IMG/VR virus record: IMGVR_UViG_3300017917_003339
Location: 28,495 to 92,494 of that record
DNA from: a virus
Strand: one strand, 5' to 3'
Length of the DNA stretch: 64,000 nt
Of the stretch, positions 48,184-55,479 are shown one piece after another. A program made the translations under genes and the position numbers. Below the pieces are notes generated by a model. That model ran no database searches. It had not been told where the DNA came from and saw only the letters and a program-made list of their open reading frames with translations. Position 1 is the stretch's first letter. Every line of letters starts with the position of its first letter.

Positions 48184-48521
48184 CGTCTGATTAAAAGGTA
48201 TTTATAATTATTTTTTGGTACTTCTTGTGATGGAACATCAGTTGCTTCTAATTCCCAACCGTATCGTTCAAATTTACGTGGAGCGTAACCTCCATTACAT
48301 TTTCTCCACCTTTTTTCAGTGGTTGCTGTAAGATTACAACCATTTAGAGAACCAATGTGACTAGCGGTAGTTAAACTCCCGTCATTGTGTCTAACCACAT
48401 CTACTTCCCAACCACCACCATCTCGGAAATAACCATAATGTTTACCATCATAAGTTAACCTTAACGCAGTATTACCGTTCATCAATACGAACTGTGGATA
48501 TAAGGGTGTTATTTTTGCCAT
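48180..48521 (-). CDS. Hypothetical protein, 113 aa
   Basis: Gly/Trp/Arg-rich beta-like core (YGYFRDGGGWEVDVVRHNDG). Ends NNYKYLLIRR, shared with the next gene. Not recognised. Confidence 0.7.
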   Translation of the reverse strand: MAKITPLYPQFVLMNGNTALRLTYDGKHYGYFRDGGGWEVDVVRHNDGSLTTASHIGSLNGCNLTATTEKRWRKCNGGYAPRKFERYGWELEATDVPSQEVPKNNYKYLLIRR

Positions 48522-48537
48522 ATTTTTTATTTTAAGA

Positions 48538-48572
48538 GTTATGCTCTAACCCCTTAGGATTAGAGCATTTTG
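48538..48572 (-). terminator. Terminator-like hairpin after Rnl1
   Basis: GCTCTAATCC/GGGTTAGAGC stem at the end of the ligase gene; the T run is weak. Confidence 0.5.
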
Positions 48573-49684
48573 TATAACAATTTGTCATCGTAGTTAACAA
48601 TGAAGTTTTCTACTGAATCAACTTTACCATCAACAAGACCGAAATACAACCCAGTGAATTGTTTCAAGTCATATTTACCACAAACTTCAAAGACAGCCGC
48701 AGCATATCTTTTCTTTTCTTCTTTGGTAATGTTTTTTGGTTTACGAGCGCTTAACTCAACCCAAACTTCATTCAACTTATCAACCAACTTATCGTAATTT
48801 TCTTTAAGTCTGAATAATTCATCTTTTCTTTCTGGGAAAGTTGAAGCGAATTCTTCAATCTCGTTAGATTTAACGATAGTTATGATGTTGTGTTCAGCTG
48901 TTTTACCTTTCAAGTGGTGAACCGCAACGTAAGCTGGGTTTTTTATCTTGATACGGTTGAAGTTAGCGTCAACTACAACGTAGCCTTCGTCGTGCCATAT
49001 CATGTTTTCAAAGGTTCTTAACAAAACACCAACGTTGTTAGCGTTTAAGTCAAATCTTTTAACAAGTGGTACTCTCAACGATTCTGCAATCATAGTTAAG
49101 TCTTTCCATGAAACTTCTTGCAAAGTAACAAGGTTTCTAACAGTCAACAAAGTTGCTGATGATTCACCGTGTGGTTTTACAACGATGTTGTATGGAGTTG
49201 TTAACTCGAATACATACACGTGGTCTTTATCAAGCATGCATGGGTTTAACGCATATTGTTTTGTAACAGTGTCCCAAAACAACGAGTTGAATGTAGTTCC
49301 CATTTTGTTGTTAACTTCACCTTCACCCTCAGCTGTACCAGTGGTACCAGCAAACCATTCGTTTTTATGCCAATCCCAATATAGTTGGATAAGTGTACCG
49401 TCAAGTTTTTCTAATACGTGCGCTGTGTTCCAATCTACTTTATGTGCGTTTGATTCCTCAGCGTTGAAGAATTTGGTGAACGCCAATGACATAACATCCC
49501 ATGAACCTTTTTCAAGGATAAGTCCTCTACATTCTTGAACTTCTATGTTTGACATAAGAGTTGGTGCAGACAATTGGTCGTATTTCAATAACACTTTGTA
49601 GTCGTATTCACGAACCTTTAATTGAAATTTGTTAACGGCTGCATTTAAACCGTGTTGTCTTATGTAATTTTGTATCTGTAACAT
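48560..49684 (-). CDS. rnlA: RNA ligase 1 (T4 RnlA-like)
   Basis: 374 aa, same length as T4 Rnl1. ECRGLILE precedes the nucleophile motif I VLEKLDGTLIQLYW (Lys about residue 93). Motif III is YVFELTTPYN, motif IV HDEGYVVVD and motif V RIKIKNPAYVA. By family it re-seals tRNAs cut in the anticodon loop. A TATATTTG box lies 17 nt upstream. Confidence 0.93.
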   Translation of the reverse strand: MLQIQNYIRQHGLNAAVNKFQLKVREYDYKVLLKYDQLSAPTLMSNIEVQECRGLILEKGSWDVMSLAFTKFFNAEESNAHKVDWNTAHVLEKLDGTLIQLYWDWHKNEWFAGTTGTAEGEGEVNNKMGTTFNSLFWDTVTKQYALNPCMLDKDHVYVFELTTPYNIVVKPHGESSATLLTVRNLVTLQEVSWKDLTMIAESLRVPLVKRFDLNANNVGVLLRTFENMIWHDEGYVVVDANFNRIKIKNPAYVAVHHLKGKTAEHNIITIVKSNEIEEFASTFPERKDELFRLKENYDKLVDKLNEVWVELSARKPKNITKEEKKRYAAAVFEVCGKYDLKQFTGLYFGLVDGKVDSVENFIVNYDDKLLYKML

Positions 49685-49701
49685 AACTTTTTATTTTTTG
49701 T

Positions 49702-49711
49702 GCAAATATAT
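49702..49711 (-). promoter_or_regulatory. TAnnTTTG promoter for rnlA
   Basis: ATATATTTGC, 17 nt before the ATG at 49684. Confidence 0.65.
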
Positions 49712-49747
49712 GTGTTTTTTTCTAATGCACAAAAATATTTGCGTTAA

Positions 49748-50131
49748 TTATTTATCATCTTCTTCATCATCGATATCATCATCGTTGTCAAGGTCATCGA
49801 GTTTACCGTTTCTGGCATCATCGATTAAACCATCAATACCACCTAGGATGTTTTCGTAAGTGTCCGATTCAGCTTTTTTTCTGATAGCCATAAGCACTGG
49901 GTCTCTGTCTTCTTCTAGCGATTCAACCAATTTTTTTGCTGAATACATTGAAACCAAATCACCAAATTTCATAACGTCTTCGTCATCAAAACAAATACCA
50001 CCTAAAAAAATAATCATACTCCCTAATTGAGCTATGATAGGGTCCTCTTTTTCTCTACCTTCTTCAACTAAGGCTTTACCCATTTGAACAAATTTTGACG
50101 TAAGTTGAAGACGTCTTTCTGGATTTTTCAT
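49748..50131 (-). CDS. Hypothetical protein with acidic tail, 127 aa
   Basis: Start MKNPERRLQL at 50131, because the promoter at 50146-50155 lies upstream of it. Helical, ending in a strongly acidic DNDDDIDDEEDD tail. Not recognised. Confidence 0.75.
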   Translation of the reverse strand: MKNPERRLQLTSKFVQMGKALVEEGREKEDPIIAQLGSMIIFLGGICFDDEDVMKFGDLVSMYSAKKLVESLEEDRDPVLMAIRKKAESDTYENILGGIDGLIDDARNGKLDDLDNDDDIDDEEDDK

Positions 50132-50145
50132 ATAATAAGATTTTT

Positions 50146-50155
50146 GCAAATATAC
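50146..50155 (-). promoter_or_regulatory. TAnnTTTG promoter
   Basis: GTATATTTGC, 14 nt before the ATG at 50131; lies just downstream of the Nudix stop. Confidence 0.7.
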
Positions 50156-50177
50156 TAAATAAACAAATACGATACAA

Positions 50178-50810
50178 CTATTTGCTGTAATAATAACGTG
50201 GTACACTAACCTTTACACCATATCTAGCACCTATGGCTTCTATACCATCTGTAAATTTTGTGTCAATATCACATGTTTCTTCAGAAACACCTCTTAAATA
50301 AAGCGTGTATTGAGACTTTCCTAGCCAATTTTTTTCTTTTCGTAAATCTTTAACACTTACAGTATTACCATCAAATTTGTGGATTTCCATGAAAGCGTTT
50401 AAGTCGTCTTTTAGTGTTTCTACATCAATATCCATTTGAAATGGTACACCCATTGACAGCAAGGATTCACTTACCAATTCATTGTATCTACCAAAACTTC
50501 CGTTGATTAGAACTTGCATAGGAACCCATTTAACAACATGTGGTTCGTTATGGTTTATTTCACCAGAATACTTGGCCAAATATGTATAACCCATATTACC
50601 GCTCTTGTGGATAGCAAAAACCAATTGTAAATCTGAAACATCTAAACCAGTTTCTTCTTTACATTCTCTTATGGCTGTAACCATTGGGTCGTTGTTATCC
50701 TCTGGGTCCATCTTACCACCTGGTAAACCGAAATCAGTGTGGTTGTCTTTTCTAGACACACCAAGGATGAGTCCTAGTTCGTTAATTAAAACTACTTGTG
50801 CTGTTATCAT
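50178..50810 (-). CDS. Nudix hydrolase with C-terminal extension
   Basis: 210 aa from MITAQVVLIN. Nudix box GLPGGKMDPEDNNDPMVTAI then RECKEETGL (about 28-57). The last ~70 residues (TVSVKDLRKEKNWLGKSQYT onward) are an added domain. Substrate unknown. TATATTTG promoter 13 nt upstream. Confidence 0.88.
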   Translation of the reverse strand: MITAQVVLINELGLILGVSRKDNHTDFGLPGGKMDPEDNNDPMVTAIRECKEETGLDVSDLQLVFAIHKSGNMGYTYLAKYSGEINHNEPHVVKWVPMQVLINGSFGRYNELVSESLLSMGVPFQMDIDVETLKDDLNAFMEIHKFDGNTVSVKDLRKEKNWLGKSQYTLYLRGVSEETCDIDTKFTDGIEAIGARYGVKVSVPRYYYSK

Positions 50811-50823
50811 AATATCTTTTTTT

Positions 50824-50833
50824 GCAAATATAC
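50824..50833 (-). promoter_or_regulatory. TAnnTTTG promoter for the Nudix gene
   Basis: GTATATTTGC, 13 nt before the ATG at 50810. Confidence 0.7.
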
Positions 50834-50861
50834 GATATATTATCAATATATGCAAATAAAA

Positions 50862-50886
50862 AAAGGGGTCTTAAGACCCCTTTTTA
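50862..50886. terminator. Terminator (palindromic)
   Basis: AAAAAGGGGTC-TTAA-GACCCCTTTTT. Confidence 0.88.
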
Positions 50887-51809
50887 ACATCCGTTACAAC
50901 ACCCATTATATTAAATGGTTTTATTTTTTTCCAGTTGGTTATGTCATTGGACATAACTGGTTTTCCACCATCTGGATTTATGGCAATTGTAACGTGTGGT
51001 ATTTGTTTGGTTGATGGATATCCATCAACCTTTACAGCCATTGCCATATCTGACAACCCTAACTCAGTTACAGTTAAAGTTACTTGCTTACCCAAGTCTT
51101 CTTGGTTTGGTACTGGTTTACCCAACGCAATAGTCATGTGGTGAGCAATAACTTTCCAATCATCAGGAATTAAATCATCAACTCTCGACAACAAAGCTGC
51201 TCTGGACCCTTCATCCAATACAACAGCTGAGTATAAGATATCAGACTGTTTGTACATGTCTTTGGATTCCAACACGCTTTTAAGTGTCATAGCACCTTGT
51301 CCTTTGTGTGATTCAATCATTGATTTAATTTTTTCAAGAGGAACACCGTGAGTGTTTCTTCCAGCCAATTGCTCAGCTGTAAGACCACCAGTACCAACAT
51401 CAACGAATTTTATGTTGTGGTCCGCTAAACCCAATTCCAATGCAGCCTTAACAGCGGCCTTTGGTTCGTTTTGTTTGATGTTTGTGTTATCAAGGATAAC
51501 TGGTGAAACACCTTCTTTTAACGAAGCTACAACGTTTTTCAAGTTGGTTGAGTGCGCACGTGACAATGGTGTGAAATCCTTAGATTCAACCATCAATTCG
51601 AAAAATTTGTTGTAGTCACCTTGTGATTCTATAACAGTATCTGTTGAATGGATAACTCCTTCACCTACTAGTTCTTTGGCTTTTGTTGATTTGCCAGAAC
51701 CAGGTATACCACGCATCACGATAAGCACTTGGTCTGGTCTTGAAACCGAAACCCCTAATGAGTTTTTTAACATACCTTCTCTTAATATTGTTCTTATTTC
51801 TTTTTTCAT
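50871..51809 (-). CDS. CTS-tagged P-loop kinase fused to a 2H phosphoesterase-like domain
   Basis: 312 aa. Tag MKKEIRTILREG. Kinase part: VLIVMRGIPGSGKSTKAKEL (Walker A), then VILDNTNI, as in T4 polynucleotide-kinase-type proteins. C-terminal part: two H-x-T motifs, HHMTIALGKP (about 221-230) and PHVTIAIN (about 271-278), typical of 2H cyclic phosphodiesterases. The order kinase then CPDase recalls the end-healing half of fungal tRNA ligase Trl1. With Rnl1/Rnl2 this would heal and seal cut tRNA. The promoter box ends about 4 nt before the ATG; Met13 is an alternative start without the tag. Confidence 0.85.
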   Translation of the reverse strand: MKKEIRTILREGMLKNSLGVSVSRPDQVLIVMRGIPGSGKSTKAKELVGEGVIHSTDTVIESQGDYNKFFELMVESKDFTPLSRAHSTNLKNVVASLKEGVSPVILDNTNIKQNEPKAAVKAALELGLADHNIKFVDVGTGGLTAEQLAGRNTHGVPLEKIKSMIESHKGQGAMTLKSVLESKDMYKQSDILYSAVVLDEGSRAALLSRVDDLIPDDWKVIAHHMTIALGKPVPNQEDLGKQVTLTVTELGLSDMAMAVKVDGYPSTKQIPHVTIAINPDGGKPVMSNDITNWKKIKPFNIMGVVTDVKKGS

Positions 51810-51812
51810 GAT

Positions 51813-51822
51813 GCAAATATAC
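51813..51822 (-). promoter_or_regulatory. TAnnTTTG promoter, near-leaderless (kinase-2H gene)
   Basis: GTATATTTGC then ATC-ATG; little or no leader is possible. Confidence 0.65.
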
Positions 51823-51836
51823 TACTTATTTTTAAA

Positions 51837-52598
51837 CTACAAAACTTTTTTAGGTTTTGCATACATTAATTTTTTAACGTTCGGGGTTATTGAGAAATTT
51901 GGGACTTCTTTTTCACACCATCTTAAATAATTTGGATTTGTTTTGGCAACTTCACCAAGGGTTTTACCCTTATGTTTTCCAAACGGTAAAACGTCATCCT
52001 CATCTAAGGGTTTATATTTCTTTGTCGGTTTAGGTTTTTTATCTTCTTTTAACACATCTTTGGTGTTTTTTAAACCGACCATGTGTAAAAGTATCTTAGC
52101 CTCATCTTTAGCATCAACCCCAGCCCTATGTTCTTCAATGTAAACTTCCCCATCTTTCATGAAAAACTGGTTGTAAATTTCTTCTACTGATGGTTTTTTA
52201 ACTTTGCCATTTTTGTCTTTGTATTGTGAATATTGAGTCGCGGTATGCATTAAGCACTTAACATCATCCATTTTAAAACCAGCCGCTTTTAAAAACCTAA
52301 GGTCAAACGACTTATTATAAGCTGTCATTTTGTATTTATCAAACAACGCTTGAATCTCGTCTTTATAATCACTTAATGGCTTTGCGTTTTCAACATCCTC
52401 AACTGTGAGGGTTGTGTTTTGGAATATCCAAGCGTTTTTATGTTTTTTTGAGTTAAATTTATCGTGTTTGATAACATTATCAAATACCAATTCAATTTGT
52501 TTTGTTTCAGTGTCAACTAGAGCAATACCTATTTCTACTATTGCATCCGAATTAACAAAAAACCCTGTTGTTTCAATGTCTACTACTAATAATTTCAT
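51837..52598 (-). CDS. DEDDh exonuclease
   Basis: 253 aa. LVVDIETTG (motif I), TAYNKSFDLRFL (motif II region) and HRAGVDAKDEA (motif III, H...D) form the DnaQ/RNase T active site. The C-terminal LPFGKHKGKTLGEVAKTNPN, then YLRWC, is the PFGKxKG domain found after exonuclease X-type enzymes. Likely a 3'-5' exonuclease on DNA or RNA ends, possibly tRNA 3' trimming. Confidence 0.9.
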   Translation of the reverse strand: MKLLVVDIETTGFFVNSDAIVEIGIALVDTETKQIELVFDNVIKHDKFNSKKHKNAWIFQNTTLTVEDVENAKPLSDYKDEIQALFDKYKMTAYNKSFDLRFLKAAGFKMDDVKCLMHTATQYSQYKDKNGKVKKPSVEEIYNQFFMKDGEVYIEEHRAGVDAKDEAKILLHMVGLKNTKDVLKEDKKPKPTKKYKPLDEDDVLPFGKHKGKTLGEVAKTNPNYLRWCEKEVPNFSITPNVKKLMYAKPKKVL

Positions 52599-52614
52599 GT
52601 TTTTGTGTTAAAAA

Positions 52615-52622
52615 CAAAGATA
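52615..52622 (-). promoter_or_regulatory. TAnnTTTG promoter (TATCTTTG)
   Basis: 16 nt before the exonuclease ATG. Confidence 0.62.
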
Positions 52623-52649
52623 CTAATTTTGTTTTAAACTGTAAACATT

Positions 52650-53333
52650 TTAACTGTAATAAGTGTCAATACCATCCCAAGTTATCCCATAATCAATAAG
52701 AACAATAGTATCAACACCATCTCTTTTAACAAGCCCATATGAACTAAGTCTTTTTAAGTCACCAACTGGTGTGTCATAACCACCCATAAACGTGAAAATA
52801 TCGTAAATAAATTCGTTGTCCCACATGGCATCATATTTTGCTTGGTCTAAATCTGAACGACTCCAACTTCTACGAGCTCTTTGTGGGTTAGCAGCTTCAA
52901 AGTATTTGTCTAAACCAGCACAATAGTCGTCAAAACTAACACCAACAACTTTTTCAAATATCTTGGGTGTTACTTTTCTAGCCAATTCCATCTCAACCCA
53001 TAAGTTGTTTTGGTCATATGCGAATACTTGAGCTGTAATGTCTTTTATGTCGTAGTAGTTTGAATACTCAGCTTCAATCTCATTTTGATTAAGACCCTTC
53101 TCATTTCTTGCAATCTTAAGCACTTTGGTATCATCAACCATATACACAATTCTAGACGAACCAGATGATATTCTTTTAAGCCTTTCTTGACAGTATTGGA
53201 TTCTTTTGTTGAAGCTAGTTAATTTTGAGAATTCTTCCAAATCAAAATTAGACGGGTAATCCTCTTCAAGATATGACTCGATTACCTCGTAAACTAAACT
53301 CTCTGATAATTTTTGTTTAATAAAATGTTTCAT
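52650..53333 (-). CDS. CTS-tagged protein-kinase-like protein
   Basis: 227 aa from MKHFIKQKLSESL (53333); the longer frame crosses tRNA-Ser. After the tag, GSSRIVYMVDDTKVLKIARN carries a glycine-loop/Lys pair, followed by NQNEIEAEYSNY (possible alpha-C Glu), and near the end IVLIDYGITWDG resembles a DFG metal-binding loop. Suggests an ePK/APH-fold kinase; the HRD-type loop is not clear. ATATTTATT motif 14 nt upstream. Confidence 0.7.
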   Translation of the reverse strand: MKHFIKQKLSESLVYEVIESYLEEDYPSNFDLEEFSKLTSFNKRIQYCQERLKRISSGSSRIVYMVDDTKVLKIARNEKGLNQNEIEAEYSNYYDIKDITAQVFAYDQNNLWVEMELARKVTPKIFEKVVGVSFDDYCAGLDKYFEAANPQRARRSWSRSDLDQAKYDAMWDNEFIYDIFTFMGGYDTPVGDLKRLSSYGLVKRDGVDTIVLIDYGITWDGIDTYYS

Positions 53334-53347
53334 TACCGATATTTTTA

Positions 53348-53356
53348 AATAAATAT
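53348..53356 (-). promoter_or_regulatory. ATATTTATT motif
   Basis: 14 nt before the ATG at 53333. Confidence 0.6.
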
Positions 53357-53378
53357 CTGAAAATAATGAATAAGACAG

Positions 53379-53463
53379 CGGAGAGTGTGGGATTCGAACC
53401 CACGGGCCCCTTTCGAGGCCACGGTTTAGCAAACCGCTCCAATAACCACTCTGGCAACTCTCC
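53379..53463 (-). tRNA. tRNA-Ser(GCT)
   Basis: Class II; GGAGAGT/ACTCTCC; GCGGT-TTGCTAA-ACCGT. Confidence 0.93.
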
Positions 53464-53465
53464 AT

Positions 53466-53666
53466 AAATAAAATAACAATCCCACCCTTGGGTCGTGACG
53501 GGCTACAAAGGGATTAGTGGAATTCCGTGTGTAAGTCACCACTGTACCAGTCCGTATCTACCTTGAATTTAATCAGTCACTGTTGGGAGGCTACCCCTAT
53601 CAACACACCTAGTTTCTTTTCAGGAATATCTTGAAGGTGAAACAAACCTTGATTGTTATTTTATTT
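53466..53666 (-). ncRNA. 201-nt spacer closed by a perfect 16-bp inverted repeat
   Basis: AAATAAAATAACAATC and GATTGTTATTTTATTT end the element, which exactly fills the gap between tRNA-Ser and tRNA-Arg. No ORF. Possibly a structured RNA. Confidence 0.5.
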
Positions 53667-53667
53667 G

Positions 53668-53740
53668 TACCCCCACAGGGATTCGAACCCCGATTATACA
53701 TCTTAGAAGGATGTTGCATTTCCATTTATGCTATGAAGGC
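53668..53740 (-). tRNA. tRNA-Arg(TCT), copy 1
   Basis: GCCTTCA/TGGGGGT; ACATC-CTTCTAA-GATGT. Confidence 0.9.
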
Positions 53741-53750
53741 ATGTATTTGG

Positions 53751-53824
53751 TGACTCTGGTAGGACTCGAACCTACGACCCACAGATTAGAAATCTGTTGC
53801 TCTATCCAACTGAGCTACAGAGCC
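53751..53824 (-). tRNA. tRNA-Arg(TCT), copy 2
   Basis: GGCTCTG/CAGAGTC; ACAGA-TTTCTAA-TCTGT. Confidence 0.93.
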
Positions 53825-53834
53825 AATTATTTAG

Positions 53835-53908
53835 TGACCACGGTAGGATTCGAACCTACAACCTCCGCAGTCGTAATGCGGTGCGCTATCCAGTTGCGCC
53901 ACGTGGCC
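53835..53908 (-). tRNA. tRNA-Arg(ACG)
   Basis: GGCCACG/CGTGGTC; CCGCA-TTACGAC-TGCGG. Confidence 0.94.
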
Positions 53909-53916
53909 AATTTTAG

Positions 53917-53986
53917 TACCGCATTCGGGAGTCGAACCCGATTATTCATCTTTATGAGGGATGAACGTTTTCCAATAACCTGCGGC
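53917..53986 (-). tRNA. tRNA-Met(CAT)
   Basis: 70 nt; CCGCA/TGCGG in the acceptor; loop CTCATAA with a C-A mismatch at the top of the stem. Its 5' half is also the end of the CDS at 53952. Confidence 0.75.
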
Positions 53987-54116
53987 TTCTTTCAATCTTT
54001 GCTTTAATCTCAGCAATCTTTTCTGGACTTGGATTTCGGTCTACTGTATAGGTAACACCCATTTTATCCAAGTAATCATAAAGACGCTGCATATCAGCTT
54101 CACTTGTCTTTTCCAT
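53952..54116 (-). CDS. Small protein overlapping tRNA-Met, 54 aa
   Basis: MEKTSEADMQRLYDYLDKMG onward, helical and charged. The last 35 nt lie inside tRNA-Met, and its TAA stop is read from the anticodon loop. Function unknown. Confidence 0.6.
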   Translation of the reverse strand: MEKTSEADMQRLYDYLDKMGVTYTVDRNPSPEKIAEIKAKIERSRRLLENVHPS

Positions 54117-54131
54117 TTTTGTTTTATTTTG

Positions 54132-54205
54132 CGGCCTCGACAGGACTCGAACCTGTAACCCTTGAGTTAACAACTCACCGCTCTAACCATTATAGCTACG
54201 AGGCC
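54132..54205 (-). tRNA. tRNA-Asn(GTT), copy 1
   Basis: GGCCTCG/CGAGGCC; GTGAG-TTGTTAA-CTCAA. Confidence 0.92.
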
Positions 54206-54215
54206 TTATTATTTG

Positions 54216-54288
54216 AGGGCGGAGTGGGACTCGAACCCACGACCAGTTGATTAACAGTCAACTGCTCTACCGACTGAGCTATCCACCC
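54216..54288 (-). tRNA. tRNA-Asn(GTT), copy 2
   Basis: GGGTGGA/TCCGCCC; GTTGA-CTGTTAA-TCAAC. Confidence 0.94.
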
Positions 54289-54296
54289 TTTTCTTG

Positions 54297-54368
54297 CTCT
54301 TCGGGGGAATTTTGAAATCCCGACCATCGCCTTAACAGGGCGCCGCTCTGCCTCTGAGCTACCGAAGA
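54297..54368 (-). tRNA. tRNA-Asn(GTT), copy 3
   Basis: TCTTCGG/CCGAAGA; CGCC-CTGTTAA-GGCG; T-loop TTCAAAA rather than TTCGA. Confidence 0.85.
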
Positions 54369-54380
54369 ATTTAATATTTT

Positions 54381-54470
54381 TACCGAAACACCGAGTACCA
54401 CAATTACGGTGTGCCTCCACGCCATTCCGTGGACCAATGCTGTTTTTACCCGTGGTTACACCATTCGGTA
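54381..54470 (-). ncRNA. Cloverleaf-like spacer element without T-loop
   Basis: 90 nt closed by TACCGAA/TTCGGTA. Inner arms TGGT/ACCA, CCACG/CGTGG and ACACCG/CGGTGT give a four-way layout like a tRNA, but no canonical anticodon or T-loop. Confidence 0.5.
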
Positions 54471-54476
54471 GGGTAG

Positions 54477-54574
54477 TGGATGTACTGGGACTCGAACCCA
54501 GACTAACGGTACAGACTTACCTCTCCATAGAGTAATTCCAATTGATTATGTCAGTCTTATTAGTAATTACACCC
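54477..54574 (-). tRNA. Oversized class II tRNA-like gene (Ser GGA possible)
   Basis: 98 nt; GGGTGTA/TACATCC acceptor, T-arm CTGGG/CCCAG, variable arm GGTA/TACC. D-stem GTAATT/AATTAC encloses ~26 nt. Anticodon register unclear. Confidence 0.5.
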
Positions 54575-54579
54575 TTTAG

Positions 54580-54653
54580 TGGTCCATACAGGGCTCGAAC
54601 CTGTGACCTTCGCGTTATGAGCGCGCCGCTCTAACCAACTGAGCTAATGGACC
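54580..54653 (-). tRNA. tRNA-Met(CAT)
   Basis: GGTCCAT/ATGGACC; CGCG-CTCATAA-CGCG. Could also be tRNA-Ile2 if C34 is lysidinylated. Confidence 0.92.
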
Positions 54654-54896
54654 CTATTTTAATTTATCGAAAAGATACCTTAAATAATCTTCGTTAATAT
54701 CATCATTGAATTCATCTTCTTCTAAATAGCTTTCTTCTATTTCAACATTTTCGTCTAATCTTTTATCCAGAACATCAAGAGCAATTTTTGTTACTTCTTT
54801 TTCTCTACCTTTTAATTCTGGAGCGTCAATCAAAATAAATAAACCAACCAACGATTCAACAATTTTTATTACGTTCTCACTGTATTCTCTTTTCAT
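54654..54896 (-). CDS. Hypothetical acidic protein, 80 aa
   Basis: From MKREYSENVI. Helical with an acidic C-terminus (EIEESYLEEDEFNDDINEDY). Its stop touches tRNA-Met. Not recognised. Confidence 0.7.
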   Translation of the reverse strand: MKREYSENVIKIVESLVGLFILIDAPELKGREKEVTKIALDVLDKRLDENVEIEESYLEEDEFNDDINEDYLRYLFDKLK

Positions 54897-54899
54897 AGT

Positions 54900-54981
54900 T
54901 GTGACGATGGGACTCGAACCCATATTGTGCTATAAGCACCCAGCGTATCAGGCTGGTGACTAAACCATTCATCCACGTCAC
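54900..54981 (-). tRNA. Class II tRNA with anticodon GAT
   Basis: CCAGC-CTGATAC-GCTGG reads GAT (Ile), but a GTGC-TTATA-GCAC variable arm and the D-arm are of Ser/Leu type. Acceptor GTGACG/CGTCAC. Confidence 0.8.
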
Positions 54982-54989
54982 AGTGTTTG

Positions 54990-55063
54990 TAGGACCGAGC
55001 GGACTCGAACCGCTAACCTCTTGAGTATCAGTCAAGTGCTCTAACCAGTTGAGCTACGGTCCT
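54990..55063 (-). tRNA. tRNA-Ile(GAT)
   Basis: AGGACCG/CGGTCCT; CTTGA-CTGATAC-TCAAG; ordinary class I. Confidence 0.94.
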
Positions 55064-55073
55064 ATAATTCGTT

Positions 55074-55083
55074 GCAAAGATAC
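55074..55083 (-). promoter_or_regulatory. TAnnTTTG promoter (TATCTTTG) in the fourth tRNA region
   Basis: 11 nt before tRNA-Ile. Confidence 0.7.
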
Positions 55084-55126
55084 AACTTATTTTTTAATTT
55101 CCAAATTTTTCAACGAACTTTTTTTG

Positions 55127-55213
55127 AAGAGAGGGTGGGACTCGAACCCACACACCTCTAGGGCCTACCGCTTTCAAGGCGGTTGCAGTTAGGCCAACTC
55201 TGCTTACCTCTCC
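55127..55213 (-). tRNA. tRNA-Ser(TGA), copy 1
   Basis: Class II; ACCGC-CTTGAAA-GCGGT. Confidence 0.93.
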
Positions 55214-55222
55214 ATTATTTAG

Positions 55223-55293
55223 CACGGCCACTAGGACTCGAACCTAGAACTTTGGTTTTGGAGACCAAGATTATACCATTTCACTATGGCCGT
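55223..55293 (-). tRNA. tRNA-Trp(CCA)
   Basis: ACGGCCA/TGGCCGT; TTGGT-CTCCAAA-ACCAA. Confidence 0.94.
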
Positions 55294-55300
55294 ATTTAAT

Positions 55301-55395
55301 TTGTTATCGAGGGATTCGAACCCTCACACCCTCACAGGGGTTACGGTTTACCTGCCGCAGTCATTACCCAGTTTACTCTTTTGACTCAGATAACA
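55301..55395 (-). tRNA. Oversized class II tRNA-like gene, anticodon unclear
   Basis: TGTTATC/GATAACA acceptor, AGTCA/TGACT D-stem with an 18-nt loop, ACCC/GGGT variable arm, GAGGG/CCCTC T-arm. The anticodon arm is irregular (CGG-CAGGTAAA-CCG). Confidence 0.5.
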
Positions 55396-55401
55396 AATTT
55401 A

Positions 55402-55475
55402 GGGTGAACGAGGAATTTTGAAATCCCGACCTTCTGAATCACAATCAGACGCTCTGCCTCTGAGCTACGCACACC
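55402..55475 (-). tRNA. tRNA-His(GTG), copy 1
   Basis: TCTGA-TTGTGAT-TCAGA; T-loop TTCAAAA. Confidence 0.88.
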
Positions 55476-55479
55476 ATGT

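Noticed and set aside
54196-54420. Open frame of about 74 codons across three tRNA-Asn genes
   Set aside because: Entirely tRNA and spacer DNA; no start signal.
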